From: a virus
Length of the DNA: 28,932 nt
IMG/VR virus record: IMGVR_UViG_3300037585_002651
Location: 1-28,932 of that record
Strand: one strand, 5' to 3'
The position numbers and the translations under genes are program-made. Below are positions 7,654 to 17,836 of this stretch, one piece after another (the stretch's first letter is position 1; each line of letters begins with the position of its first letter). Below the pieces are notes generated by a model, which saw only the letters and a program-made list of their open reading frames with translations, ran no database searches and was not told the origin of the DNA.

Positions 7654-9006
7654 ATGTCTTATATAAATCAAACTTCTCAAGCGTATTACGATGGTGGTGA
7701 CTTTGGTAATTATCAATTTGTATCTTTAAATGATATAGTAAATCAATTCATGATTGTTTATGTAGGTGAAGATAAAATTATACCTAAAGCTAAAAGAATA
7801 GATGTTGCGTTTCACGCGCAAAGAGCTTTAGCAGAATTATCTTTTGATACTTTTAAATCATGTAAAGCTAAAGAATTTACTGTGCCTGCTACACTTCAAA
7901 TGCCACTTCCACAAGATTATGTAAATTACACAAAAATAAGCTGGGTAGATTCTTCCGGTATAAAACACTTGTTATATCCAACATCTAAAACTTCAAATCC
8001 TTCTCAAAATTACTTACAAGATTCTAACGGAGACTTTAAGCTTCAAGCTGCTGGTGAACTAGTAACTACTTCTAGTAACGTAGTTTTAAATGGAGAGTAT
8101 TCTAATATTTTAGTTGGAATGGAAATACTAGTAGGTCAAGCTCCATATAATAATGCTTATATACCTAGCGGCACTGTTGTTGGAGCAACTTCTAATAGTG
8201 GTGGTATAACAACAATCACGCTACATGATTTATCTGGCAACGTTGTAAATCCACTTATAAGTGGCGCGGGTATAACGTTAACTTTTCAAAATATTGGTGG
8301 GGCTTTAATTACGCCAAAAAAATCATATAATATAGTTGAAAATTTATCTTGGAATACCGCTGATTATAAAATAACAGGAACTGCCTCTGAATTAACAAAT
8401 TTAAAAGTTGGTATGTTTGTTTACAATGAAGACTTTCCAATAGGAACTGTTATAAAAAATATAAGTGGTACTACTATAATTGTAAGCGCTTTACCTAGTG
8501 TTGCTGTTACTTCAGGTGGAGAAATTACTTTTGTAGACCCAGAAGATGCTGATTCAGATACTTGGGCAGCATACAAATCAAACGCACCATCTGAAAACAA
8601 CAAAGACGATTACCAAGATGATACTTATTGGCCGTTAAATGGAAATAGATATGGGCTAGATCCTCAGCACGCTCAAGTAAATGGTTCTTATTATATAGAT
8701 AAAGAAACAGGAAAAATACATTTTAGCTCTAATGTCTCAGGAAAAACGGTGATAATAGATTACATAAGTGATAGTTTAGGTACAGAAGATGAAATGCAAG
8801 TTCATAAATTTGCCGAAGAAGCAATGTACAAATGGATATCTTACGGTATATTGTCTACAAGAGCAAACACACAAGAATATATAGTTCAAAGATATAAAAA
8901 AGAAAGATTTGCTGAAACAAGAAAAGCAAAACTAAGATTATCTAATATTAAATTAGAAGAAATTACTCAAATTTTAAGAGGTAAATCAAAACAAATTAAA
9001 CACTAG
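7654..9006 (+). CDS. Tail tubular / connector-ring protein with inserted beta repeats (450 aa)
   Basis: The N-terminus (FVSLNDIVNQFMIVYVGEDK, residues 22-41), RIDVAFHAQRALAELSFDTF and LPQDYVNYTKISWVD are blocks I recall in tail-tube or connector-ring proteins of marine phages. The C-terminal part (IIDYISDSLGTEDEMQVHKF, EEAMYKWISYGIL) is helical. Between them lie two beta units with a shared pattern: ILVGMEILVG...IPSGTVVG (residues 152-177) and LKVGMFV...FPIGTVIK (250-267). They look like a duplicated inserted module. The gene ends in TAG (9004-9006), the only non-TAA stop in the window; read-through would add only five residues before TAA. It lies 4 bp after the previous gene and 4 bp before the giant tail gene. 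Ring/tubular assignment is inferred. Confidence 0.6.
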   Translation: MSYINQTSQAYYDGGDFGNYQFVSLNDIVNQFMIVYVGEDKIIPKAKRIDVAFHAQRALAELSFDTFKSCKAKEFTVPATLQMPLPQDYVNYTKISWVDSSGIKHLLYPTSKTSNPSQNYLQDSNGDFKLQAAGELVTTSSNVVLNGEYSNILVGMEILVGQAPYNNAYIPSGTVVGATSNSGGITTITLHDLSGNVVNPLISGAGITLTFQNIGGALITPKKSYNIVENLSWNTADYKITGTASELTNLKVGMFVYNEDFPIGTVIKNISGTTIIVSALPSVAVTSGGEITFVDPEDADSDTWAAYKSNAPSENNKDDYQDDTYWPLNGNRYGLDPQHAQVNGSYYIDKETGKIHFSSNVSGKTVIIDYISDSLGTEDEMQVHKFAEEAMYKWISYGILSTRANTQEYIVQRYKKERFAETRKAKLRLSNIKLEEITQILRGKSKQIKH

Positions 9007-9010
9007 TTAA

Positions 9011-12000
9011 ATGCCAGATATTAAAAATCAGTTTACCGGTGGTAAAATGAATAAAGATCTTGATGAAAGACTTGTTCCAAAGGGCCAATATCGAGACGCA
9101 ATGAATATACAAGTTTCAACATCAGAAGGTTCTGAAGTTGGTACTGTTCAAAATATACTGGGTAATGCTCAAGTTAGCTTATTAAACGGCTTTACTCTAC
9201 CTGTAGAATCTAAAACTATAGGATGTGTGGCAGACGAAAAAAACGATGCTTTATATTATTTAGTTTGGAGTAATGATGCTAACTATATAATTGAGTATAT
9301 AAGAGGCAATGATTTTGCAACTCCTGTTTTTACAGATACTAAGCATGTTTTAGAGTTTAATTTTGATACTAGTATTACAGGTATAAATATTATTGATGAT
9401 ATGATATTTTGGACTGATAATAAAACTGAACCTAAAAAAATAAACATAGTTAGATGTAAACAAGGTACTATTGATTTTGTTCAACATACGCGTTTAATAA
9501 ACGAGTCTCAAAATATCTTACTTATTGATAACGTAGATATTGAAACAAAGCACATAACGGTTATTAAAAAATGCCCAAAAACAGCTTTAAAATTAAATTT
9601 AAAAACAGCAAGAGAAATAGATAAAATATACACAGGTGTAATTACTATAACAAATTTTAACGAATTAAACGTAATACCTGAAAACATACATCCTTTCGGT
9701 GGTGATTTAGTACCAGCGGCAAATGGTAATGTAATAAACAGTTTAAACTACTCTTCTTTTGTAAATGTAATATATACACAAAACGCCCCTATAAATGATA
9801 GGTTTGATTTTGATGGGCTTACTACCGAAGACGGTAGTAATGAGTTTAGTGTAAAAATAATGAACGGTATAGATCAGCTTGGTAACGAAGTGCCTTTAAG
9901 TAAAATTAATGAACAAGGTGGTTTAAACGGTTGGCACCATGCTAGCGCAACTTACGGTGGTGGTCCAAACAGTGGAGATACTAATAAAACTAATATAGCA
10001 ATAGGTACTAAGGTGGTATTAAAACCTTATGATGGTGTTAATCCACCCGGGCTTCCTGTAACAGATTACGTTATAAAAGGTGAAATTACAGATCGTTTTC
10101 CATCATTTACAAAATATGGAACTAGTACAAATGCTATTCTTCAACCTGAATTTAATACAGATGATTACGCTGTTGATATAAAAATAACAGCTATAGACGG
10201 TACGCCACCATCCGTGCCTGATGGTGAAACTGAATTAAAGTATGTTATTGATTTATTTGATGATACCGAAAAACTTTTTGAATTTAAATTTCCTAGATTT
10301 TCTTATAGATACAAGTATTCAGATGGTGAGTACTCTACCTTTGCTCCTTGGACACGAGTAGCTTTTCAACCAGGACCATTTGATTATCATCCTAGAAAAG
10401 GTTACAACTTAGGTATGACAAATAGAATACAAAGTGTTGACTTGTACGGTCTTGTTACACCAAAAACACCTGAAGATGTTGAGTCTATAGATATTTTATT
10501 TAAAGACGAGCCATCACCAAGTATATATGTAGTGGATACTATTAGAAAAGATGATGTTGCTATTTTTGGATCAGTAAACAAATGGGACTCTATTTTAAAC
10601 GGTGGTGTAAATAGTTTTTATAATATTAAAAAAGAAACTATAAATAGTATAGTTCCTTCTAATCAATTACTAAGACCTTGGGATAACGTTCCAAGAAAAG
10701 CTTTAGCACAAGATATAACTGGAAATAGAATTGTATACGCTAACTATATACAAAACTATGATCTTAAAAAAGATGGAAATAATTTTGTTCCAAATTTTAC
10801 AGTAAACTTTATAAACGATGCTTATCGTGTAGATTTACTTACGGGTTGGACAAAAACTTCGGGGGCTGATAAATCAATTAAATCATTAAGAGAATATCAA
10901 TTAGGTGTTGTTTTTGTAGATAAATACGGAAGAGAAACACCTGTTATATCTAACGAGTCTGGTACTATAAAGTTAGAAAAAGAAGAGGCTGATAAATATA
11001 ATAGACTACAAGTAAATTTAGGTAATGTTGCTGATGGTTATCCAAGTTCAAACGAAAATCATTTAAGGTATTTTAAATTTTATATTAAAGAAACTTCAGG
11101 AGAGTACTACAACATGGCTATGGATAGATGGTATGATGCTGAAGATGGAAACATTTGGTTAGCATTTCCTTCTTCTGATAGAAACAAATTAGATATAGAT
11201 TCGTTTTTAATTCTTAAAAAAGGATCAGATGAAAGTCAATTAGTTAAAGATCCCGCTAGATACAAGGTTATAGCTATTGAAAATGAAGCTCCAGATTATA
11301 TAAAAACTAGAAAAACTTTAACGGCAAAGGTAGTACACTCTTTTAGTTCTACAAATCCAGGCGCTTTTGGTAATTCTATTTCTAACGGTCCAGCGCAAGG
11401 AAGAAATGAAATTGAAATTAATTACAAAGCCTTTAGTCAAACTAGTGGTTTGCATTTAGATGAGTATACTGGTGGTGAATTATACATAGAGTTTGGTAAC
11501 GCAGGTGGTCAGTTTTCAGATAGATATAGAATATCTGGTATTGAACATGATAATGGTAGATCTATTAATAACACCGATAGTGTTGATTTTGATGATGCAA
11601 AATACTATATTACACTTGCTGATAATTTAGGCTCTGATGTTAATTTTATAACTGATGATCCATCAGGAATTAACTCTAGTTTAATTGAAAATGGAACTAT
11701 AGTAAATATATATAAATACGAAGTAGCTAATAGTCCTAAGTTTGATGGTAGGTTTTTTGTTAAAATATATTCTGATGATGTTTTTTCAAGTAACATAGGT
11801 AAATCATTTGAAGAAGGTCTTGATTTTAGAGTGTTAAATTCTAAAAAAGTATTTTACATGCATCCTGAACACAGAAAGATGCACACTGAAAATCATAATT
11901 ATTTTTTAACTAAAGGTGAGTTTTCTACACTTGGAGACGAGGTAGATGAATTTTTAAATGACTCAGCTTTAACTGCTTGGGGTTATTATTCTGTTCCAGA

Positions 12001-15000
12001 GTTTGCTTCTATGGCAATGTTTTTTAGAAGATATGCTCGTGGAATAAGTGAAAATGCATCAAATTTTTCGGGAAGTGATTGGAATTGGACAAGCCCTTCT
12101 ATAGACAATGGAAAGTGGCCGCTTTTAGCACATTTAAAACTTGGAACAAATGGCGTCTCAGCGCCAGCAATATCAGGAGCTCTTGATCGAACGTATTTAA
12201 ATGAAGAGTGGACTCCTGCTGATAATTGGGCAAAAGAATGGGGTGGTAGTAATACTTCTCCAAGCGCTAATTTTCAAGGAGTAAACGCTGGTATGACTAA
12301 TAGTTTTTATTACGAAGATTTTGGCACAGGACCAACGTTCAACAGACACATATACGAAAAGCATACTCAAGAAACAACTGATCAAAATAGTAGAGATACT
12401 GAAGTTTGGTTTATAGATGGTAGTGATTTTGCCGGTGTTGGAAATTTAAGCGATGAAAATACTTTAAGTTGGAACCCTGCTCACTATGAGCATCAAAGAG
12501 AATATGGTACTGGAGTTGCAGTGCCTTTGTATACTGGACCTAACTCTGGACCTATGGGATCAGCAATTTATGGAGATAATTTATCGTTTACTAGTGATGA
12601 ATTAGCAGCAGGAGCTGGAAGCGCAGATGGAACTGCTCAAGGTTTTTATGATTTTTACACAAGAAGAAACCAAGGCATTGTAGGTAAAGGTAATGATACG
12701 CATGAAATGAATCTTTCTTTTGGTGGTATTATAGGCGCTACAAATGCTCAGCAAACTGATAATTTTTTTAACATTGGTAATTATGGTGTTGGTAGTGGGG
12801 CGTCATTAAATTCAAGGTATTCAGATTTAGAAAATTTTATTCAAAATTTTAATTCTGGTATTAAATTTAGATGGAAGCAAGATCCAACAGGTCAAGTTTA
12901 TACAATTGGAATTACTAGTTATCAAAACCAATTTAGACATAGTAGCGTTAGAACGCACGGTGATTGGTTAGGTCATCCTACACATCCAACAGGGGTTAAC
13001 TATGGGGTAACGGCAATGAATAATCCTAGTTGGGGGAGTATTGTTAGTCAAACTGTAAAACCTTCATACGTTACAGGACCTATACCAACAGAAGAACAAG
13101 TTTTAGGTGGTAATTCTATGGCTGAAAACTTATCTTTTAATTTTTCTAAAAAATATAAAATCTCTGATATATCACCAGATTATAATTCAAGTTCTTGGTA
13201 TCCTTTAACAGACGGAGAAATTACTAATGGTTACACAATACACTTAACTTGTTGCGACTCTTCTGGTAGTACCACTGGAACAGTTACAGCCGCGGGTACT
13301 ACAATAGCGCTAGATTTAGAAATATATGTTACTAGTTTAACTGGAGCTATTGGAAATCCACACGGTGACGCTTACGTTTCTTCAACTCTTTTAGTTGGCA
13401 TGGCTTTAGAGTCTTATACTTTAACAGGAACTACCGCGCTTACAACAGTCGCTAGTAATTTAGGCGGACAAGAGTTTTTAGTTATTAGAGATATTCAAAT
13501 TGAAACAAATACAACTACTAATGTTAGTTTTTATAAATTAATACTTGGTGGATATAGAAAAGCTTTAACAACTACAGACCACGCTTTAGCTATTACACCA
13601 TCTAAAAGACCTCAAGCTGGAGAATTATTTAAATTTGTACAAGTTGGTATGAATGGGTATAGTCCTAACTCTGAATTTAATATTAACACGATGGCTTTTG
13701 AAGAAGGAACTTTTGGGACTGTTGGTGCTGTTGGGTATGATTTAGAGTTTGTTGAGTTTATAGAGCCGGAAGAAGTTTTATCTGAAAATCCAGCTGTATG
13801 GGAAACAGAACCTAAAGATATAAAAGAACTAGATATATATTACGAAGCTAGTCCTAGCATACCAATGGTTATTGATGAAGAAACTATTGAAAGTGCTTTT
13901 CCTGTTAATTCATATTTTCAAAACCCTGCAAACTTATTGATGTATGCGGTTGACTATGATGGTAGTAATTTAATCATGAGTTCTAATCCACCACCTGCTA
14001 CTACTTACGCTGCTGCATTTAGTGGTGTAACTTTTCCGCTTTCAGTATCTGTGTTTAGACCAGATGGTATTACGTTTTATATTAGTATATTAAGTATTAC
14101 TGATATAGGAACTAATGCTCTTGTAGAATTTAATCCAAAGTTATATAATCTTAACTATGACTTAGACTGGCATAATTGTTATTCTTTTGGTAATGGAGTA
14201 GAATCAAATAGAATAAGAGATAATTTTAACTTACCTTTTATAACAAATGGAGTTAAAGTATCAACAACTTTAGAACATGAGTATAGAGAAGAGCATAGAA
14301 AATATGGATTAATATATTCTGGTATATATAATTCTACTTCTGGCGTAAACAATTTAAATCAATTTATACAAGCTGAAAAAATTACTAAAGATATAAATCC
14401 TATATACGGTAGTATTCAAAAGCTGAAAGCCGGATGGGGCCAAGGTGGTGATTTAGTAGCTCTTTGCGAAGATAGAGTATTGAAAATACTAGCAGATAAA
14501 GATGCTTTATTTAACGCAGATGGTAACACCAATGTAACGGCAACTAATAGAGTTTTGGGTCAGGCAGTTCCTTATTCTGGTGAGTATGGTATATCAACTA
14601 ATCCAGAGTCATTTGCATCGGAAGCTTATAGAGCATATTTTACCGATAAAGTTAGAGGTAAAGTAATGAGATTATCTATGGATGGTTTAACACCTATATC
14701 AGATGCTGGGATGAAAGATTGGTTTAAAGATAATTTAAAATTAGTTAATACAGCTATTGGTAGTTACGATGATAAAAAAGATCAATATAATTTAACTTTA
14801 GCTAATAAACCTGATGTTTACAATGTTACTTTTAAATCTACTTTAGGAGCTGTATACAATATAGCGCCATCTACGCCAACCCAACTTCAATTATCAGCTT
14901 CTCACACAGTAGGTTTTAAAGGAAACTTTACATCAAGCGCTCCAAACGGTTGTGCTGGTCCTTACGTAGCTAATAGATTATTTAGAGCAGAGCAAGGTAT

Positions 15001-17449
15001 TTTTAACGTTGGTGATGCTATTTCTGGTAGAGGTATTCCTATTGGTACAACTATTGTTTCTATTTTTCAAGACGTAACGCTAGCATATTATATTTATGAA
15101 TTAAGTCAAGATCCAATTGGCGTTTCTAGCGCACACGATCCTTATAGTTGCGAAGACGAAAGCTTGTCAGCATTAGCACGTCCTTTAGGTATACAAGGAG
15201 ATCAATGCGCTACATGTTGGGACGTTGTAGTATCTAAATCTACAACAAATGATCCAGTTAAAACAATTACATATAAAGAAGACGTGAGAGGATGGGTTAG
15301 TTTTAAATCATTTTTACCAGAACAAGCAATTAGTATGGCAAATGATTATTATACTTTTGATAAAGGTAGATTATGGAAACATCACGATGAAACTGTAGGT
15401 AGAAATACTTTTTACGGAATACACAGTGAAAAAGATTATTCTACTGTTAACGTTATAATTAATCAAGCACCTGGTACTGTTAAATCTTTTAATACGTTAA
15501 ACTACGAAGGTAGTAAATCAAGAGTTGTAGCAAATACACTAGATGATCAATACTATAACTTAGCAAGTAAAACTGGTTGGTATGTAGATTCAATATTTAC
15601 AAATAAAGAAACTGGAAGCTTAGAAGAATTTATAGAAAAAGAAGGTAAGTGGTTTAATTACATAAAAGGTAACCCGGCATTACATGGCAATAGTCAAGAG
15701 TGGGACGAAACAACTAATGCTAATATAATGATAAACCCAGATGGTGAGTCTTCTTGGGATCAAGCTAGCTTTGCGATACAAGGATTAGGCATGTACGGTA
15801 CTATGATACTTGGCTGCACGGATGCATTAGCAACTAATTATGATTCTAATGCCAACACTGATGACGGATCATGTTTATATCCAGCGGTACCCGTTTATGG
15901 ATGCATGGATTCAACAGCGTGTAACTATAATCCATTAGCAGACACTGCACAAACATGTGACTATACTTCATGCGCTGGTTGTTTAGATCCATTAGCAACT
16001 AATTATGATGCAGCCTTTACTATTAATAATCAATCGGCGTGTATATTCTGTGTTGATGGTTGTATGGATGCAACACAATTTAACTACAATGCTTTAGCAA
16101 CATGTGATGATGGTTCATGTATTCCATATTCATATGGGTGTACGGATCCAACCGCAGTTAATCAAGATATTTCAGCGAACACAGATGATGGTAGTTGTAT
16201 TTATCCATGCACGCCTGGTTGTAATGTTGGTGTTATAGCTGGTAATGACCAAAGTTTGTTTGGCCAACAGGTAAATTCTAATTACACAGGAAGTAACTGT
16301 GATTGTAATGGTGTTCCTAATGGAACAGATGATTCTTGTTGTACTCCTTGTATTTATGGATGCACAACTACAACAGCATCAAACTATGATATCGGAGCAA
16401 CATGTAACGATGGATCGTGTATACCATTAACATATGGATGTACAGATCCGAGCGCTGTAAACTATAACTTAACAGCAACTGCTGATGATGGTTCTTGTTT
16501 ATATCCAGGATGTATGGATGTGAATGCTAATAACTATGATTCAACTGCAACTTTTGATGATGGGTCATGTACTTACACAGCACCTGGATGTACGGATGTG
16601 AATGCAAACAACTATGATGCGTTAGCAACGAGTGATGATGGAAGTTGTACATATCCGCCCGCTTGGGCTTGTAGTACTCAAGGCTCTTGCAATGCGGATT
16701 TTCTTACTGCTAACTATAATCCTAATTATCAGGCAGGACCATGCGGATTGCAATTTGGTCTTGCAAGATTTCAAAGACCAGAGCCATCTTGTTCTACAGG
16801 CAGTATAAATAACAATAATGTTTCACCTTGTGCTGATTGGGACGGCGATGGAAATGTTGATCCTAATACTAACGGTAGAATTGTTAGTACAGTAGGTACT
16901 CCTGGGGTATACCCACCAGTAACTTCTGCTAGCGGTGTTACAAGTGTTAGCCCTATGGATTATTACCCAATGACAATCACTTTAACAGCTATGGATAATA
17001 CGCCATTGTTTAACGCTGGTGATCTTATTCCGCTCAATGGACCAGGATCAAGTACATCTTATACTATCCCTTCACCCGCGCAAACAAGTCAAACTACTTG
17101 GGATTTTACTTTACTAAATAATGGACCTAATAATATGTTTGGAAGAAGTGTTAATGGGTTAGCTTTTACTTTTAATTATCTTCCATCAATCCCTAGAGTT
17201 AAACTTGAGGTTTATTCTGCTAATGGATGTTCTGCAGAGTTTGTTTATCAAATGAATAGTGTAGGAGCTTTTGAAGTTGGTAAAAGCTGTAATCCAACGC
17301 CTACTGGAAACCAAGCAAATATAACGGCAACTGAAAATTATTTTACTAGCCCTCCTAATCAATTTGTTCCATCTGGACCTCAAGGTTGGCAAGCTCAACC
17401 CTGTGTAGATCTTGTTAATGGTTGGGATGGAACAGGCTACTGGATATAA
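9011..17449 (+). CDS. Giant tail-stabilisation (P22 gp10/muzzle-like) protein with Cys-rich C-terminal array (2812 aa)
   Basis: The start has GKMNKDLDERLVPKGQYRDA and NIQVSTSEGSEVGTVQNILG, which I associate with large beta-propeller tail proteins of short-tailed phages (P22 gp10-like stabilisation, crAss muzzle). Residues about 1770-1940 hold further propeller-like sequence (GSIQKLKAGWGQGGDLVALC, DKVRGKVMRLSMDGLTPISD). Residues about 2060-2250 contain GWVSFKSFLPEQ, YTFDKGRLWKHHDE, FNTLNYEGSKSRV and EEFIEKEGKWFNYIKG. Residues 2268-2549 are ten Cys-rich units. Next is a Ca-binding-like loop DWDGDGNVD (2609-2617), then a Cys-poor beta-rich end. A module pattern GIPIGTTIV (2008-2016) recalls the units in the preceding gene. 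It probably closes the tail and, through its C-terminal 540 residues, may touch the host surface. The N-terminal assignment is fair; the C-terminal role is inference. Confidence 0.7.
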   Translation: MPDIKNQFTGGKMNKDLDERLVPKGQYRDAMNIQVSTSEGSEVGTVQNILGNAQVSLLNGFTLPVESKTIGCVADEKNDALYYLVWSNDANYIIEYIRGNDFATPVFTDTKHVLEFNFDTSITGINIIDDMIFWTDNKTEPKKINIVRCKQGTIDFVQHTRLINESQNILLIDNVDIETKHITVIKKCPKTALKLNLKTAREIDKIYTGVITITNFNELNVIPENIHPFGGDLVPAANGNVINSLNYSSFVNVIYTQNAPINDRFDFDGLTTEDGSNEFSVKIMNGIDQLGNEVPLSKINEQGGLNGWHHASATYGGGPNSGDTNKTNIAIGTKVVLKPYDGVNPPGLPVTDYVIKGEITDRFPSFTKYGTSTNAILQPEFNTDDYAVDIKITAIDGTPPSVPDGETELKYVIDLFDDTEKLFEFKFPRFSYRYKYSDGEYSTFAPWTRVAFQPGPFDYHPRKGYNLGMTNRIQSVDLYGLVTPKTPEDVESIDILFKDEPSPSIYVVDTIRKDDVAIFGSVNKWDSILNGGVNSFYNIKKETINSIVPSNQLLRPWDNVPRKALAQDITGNRIVYANYIQNYDLKKDGNNFVPNFTVNFINDAYRVDLLTGWTKTSGADKSIKSLREYQLGVVFVDKYGRETPVISNESGTIKLEKEEADKYNRLQVNLGNVADGYPSSNENHLRYFKFYIKETSGEYYNMAMDRWYDAEDGNIWLAFPSSDRNKLDIDSFLILKKGSDESQLVKDPARYKVIAIENEAPDYIKTRKTLTAKVVHSFSSTNPGAFGNSISNGPAQGRNEIEINYKAFSQTSGLHLDEYTGGELYIEFGNAGGQFSDRYRISGIEHDNGRSINNTDSVDFDDAKYYITLADNLGSDVNFITDDPSGINSSLIENGTIVNIYKYEVANSPKFDGRFFVKIYSDDVFSSNIGKSFEEGLDFRVLNSKKVFYMHPEHRKMHTENHNYFLTKGEFSTLGDEVDEFLNDSALTAWGYYSVPEFASMAMFFRRYARGISENASNFSGSDWNWTSPSIDNGKWPLLAHLKLGTNGVSAPAISGALDRTYLNEEWTPADNWAKEWGGSNTSPSANFQGVNAGMTNSFYYEDFGTGPTFNRHIYEKHTQETTDQNSRDTEVWFIDGSDFAGVGNLSDENTLSWNPAHYEHQREYGTGVAVPLYTGPNSGPMGSAIYGDNLSFTSDELAAGAGSADGTAQGFYDFYTRRNQGIVGKGNDTHEMNLSFGGIIGATNAQQTDNFFNIGNYGVGSGASLNSRYSDLENFIQNFNSGIKFRWKQDPTGQVYTIGITSYQNQFRHSSVRTHGDWLGHPTHPTGVNYGVTAMNNPSWGSIVSQTVKPSYVTGPIPTEEQVLGGNSMAENLSFNFSKKYKISDISPDYNSSSWYPLTDGEITNGYTIHLTCCDSSGSTTGTVTAAGTTIALDLEIYVTSLTGAIGNPHGDAYVSSTLLVGMALESYTLTGTTALTTVASNLGGQEFLVIRDIQIETNTTTNVSFYKLILGGYRKALTTTDHALAITPSKRPQAGELFKFVQVGMNGYSPNSEFNINTMAFEEGTFGTVGAVGYDLEFVEFIEPEEVLSENPAVWETEPKDIKELDIYYEASPSIPMVIDEETIESAFPVNSYFQNPANLLMYAVDYDGSNLIMSSNPPPATTYAAAFSGVTFPLSVSVFRPDGITFYISILSITDIGTNALVEFNPKLYNLNYDLDWHNCYSFGNGVESNRIRDNFNLPFITNGVKVSTTLEHEYREEHRKYGLIYSGIYNSTSGVNNLNQFIQAEKITKDINPIYGSIQKLKAGWGQGGDLVALCEDRVLKILADKDALFNADGNTNVTATNRVLGQAVPYSGEYGISTNPESFASEAYRAYFTDKVRGKVMRLSMDGLTPISDAGMKDWFKDNLKLVNTAIGSYDDKKDQYNLTLANKPDVYNVTFKSTLGAVYNIAPSTPTQLQLSASHTVGFKGNFTSSAPNGCAGPYVANRLFRAEQGIFNVGDAISGRGIPIGTTIVSIFQDVTLAYYIYELSQDPIGVSSAHDPYSCEDESLSALARPLGIQGDQCATCWDVVVSKSTTNDPVKTITYKEDVRGWVSFKSFLPEQAISMANDYYTFDKGRLWKHHDETVGRNTFYGIHSEKDYSTVNVIINQAPGTVKSFNTLNYEGSKSRVVANTLDDQYYNLASKTGWYVDSIFTNKETGSLEEFIEKEGKWFNYIKGNPALHGNSQEWDETTNANIMINPDGESSWDQASFAIQGLGMYGTMILGCTDALATNYDSNANTDDGSCLYPAVPVYGCMDSTACNYNPLADTAQTCDYTSCAGCLDPLATNYDAAFTINNQSACIFCVDGCMDATQFNYNALATCDDGSCIPYSYGCTDPTAVNQDISANTDDGSCIYPCTPGCNVGVIAGNDQSLFGQQVNSNYTGSNCDCNGVPNGTDDSCCTPCIYGCTTTTASNYDIGATCNDGSCIPLTYGCTDPSAVNYNLTATADDGSCLYPGCMDVNANNYDSTATFDDGSCTYTAPGCTDVNANNYDALATSDDGSCTYPPAWACSTQGSCNADFLTANYNPNYQAGPCGLQFGLARFQRPEPSCSTGSINNNNVSPCADWDGDGNVDPNTNGRIVSTVGTPGVYPPVTSASGVTSVSPMDYYPMTITLTAMDNTPLFNAGDLIPLNGPGSSTSYTIPSPAQTSQTTWDFTLLNNGPNNMFGRSVNGLAFTFNYLPSIPRVKLEVYSANGCSAEFVYQMNSVGAFEVGKSCNPTPTGNQANITATENYFTSPPNQFVPSGPQGWQAQPCVDLVNGWDGTGYWI
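15812..16660 (+). repeat. Tandem array of ten Cys-rich GC-[TM]-D...DDGSC units
   Basis: About 24-47 residues per unit, encoded residues 2268-2549 of the 2812-residue tail protein. The consensus is G-C-[TM]-D-x-x-A-x-N-Y-[DN]-x-x-A-x-x-D-D-G-S-C. Units 1, 4, 5, 7, 8, 9 and 10 keep [DN]DGSC. Units 2 and 3 vary at this site (AQTC, NQSAC). Unit 6 is longer and divergent (NVGVIAGNDQ..., DSCC). Units 9 and 10 are the most alike (D-V-N-A-N-N-Y-D). The paired Cys suggest one disulfide per unit and the Asp cluster suggests Ca binding; both are inferred. I know such repeats from secreted proteins of marine Bacteroidota. Confidence 0.9.
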
Positions 17450-17465
17450 CAATAAAAATTAAACA

Positions 17466-17822
17466 ATGGCAATAACAACTATATCATTCAACTTTCCAAC
17501 AATAAATGTATCTGCGCAAGTAGGTGATATTGCTTATTACTCATACGGTGGTACTAACACTGGTGGTTTTGATAACACTGCACTAGCAAACACTGTTATG
17601 TTAGGTCCTATATTAAGTATAATAGGCAACGTTGTAACTGTTCAATATGACACTGCTTTATCAAATCCAATGCCAGGTAATTACATATCATTTGCTAAAG
17701 ATAAAAAAGCAAATACATCAAGCATGTTAGGTTATTACGCTAGTGTAAACTTTGTTAATAACTCAACAGAAAAAGCAGAGTTATTTAGTGTTGGTTCAGA
17801 AATTTCAGAGAGTAGTAAATAA
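17466..17822 (+). CDS. Small conserved structural protein (118 aa)
   Basis: MAITTISFNFPTINVSAQVG begins a beta-strand-rich chain with VGDIAYYSYGG, GPILSIIGNVVTVQYDTAL (residues 47-65) and NYISFAKDKKANTSSMLGYY. The end is FVNNSTEKAELFSVGSEISE. I recall proteins with the same KDKKAN..S.LGYYA.V.FVNNSTEKAELF ending following giant tail genes in marine phages; no function was assigned. No signal peptide or membrane segment is visible. It sits 16 bp after the giant tail gene and 14 bp before the 708-residue protein, so a small tail accessory or adaptor is likely. Length and A/T start context match a real gene; role unknown. Confidence 0.65.
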   Translation: MAITTISFNFPTINVSAQVGDIAYYSYGGTNTGGFDNTALANTVMLGPILSIIGNVVTVQYDTALSNPMPGNYISFAKDKKANTSSMLGYYASVNFVNNSTEKAELFSVGSEISESSK

Positions 17823-17836
17823 TAAAAATAAAATAA

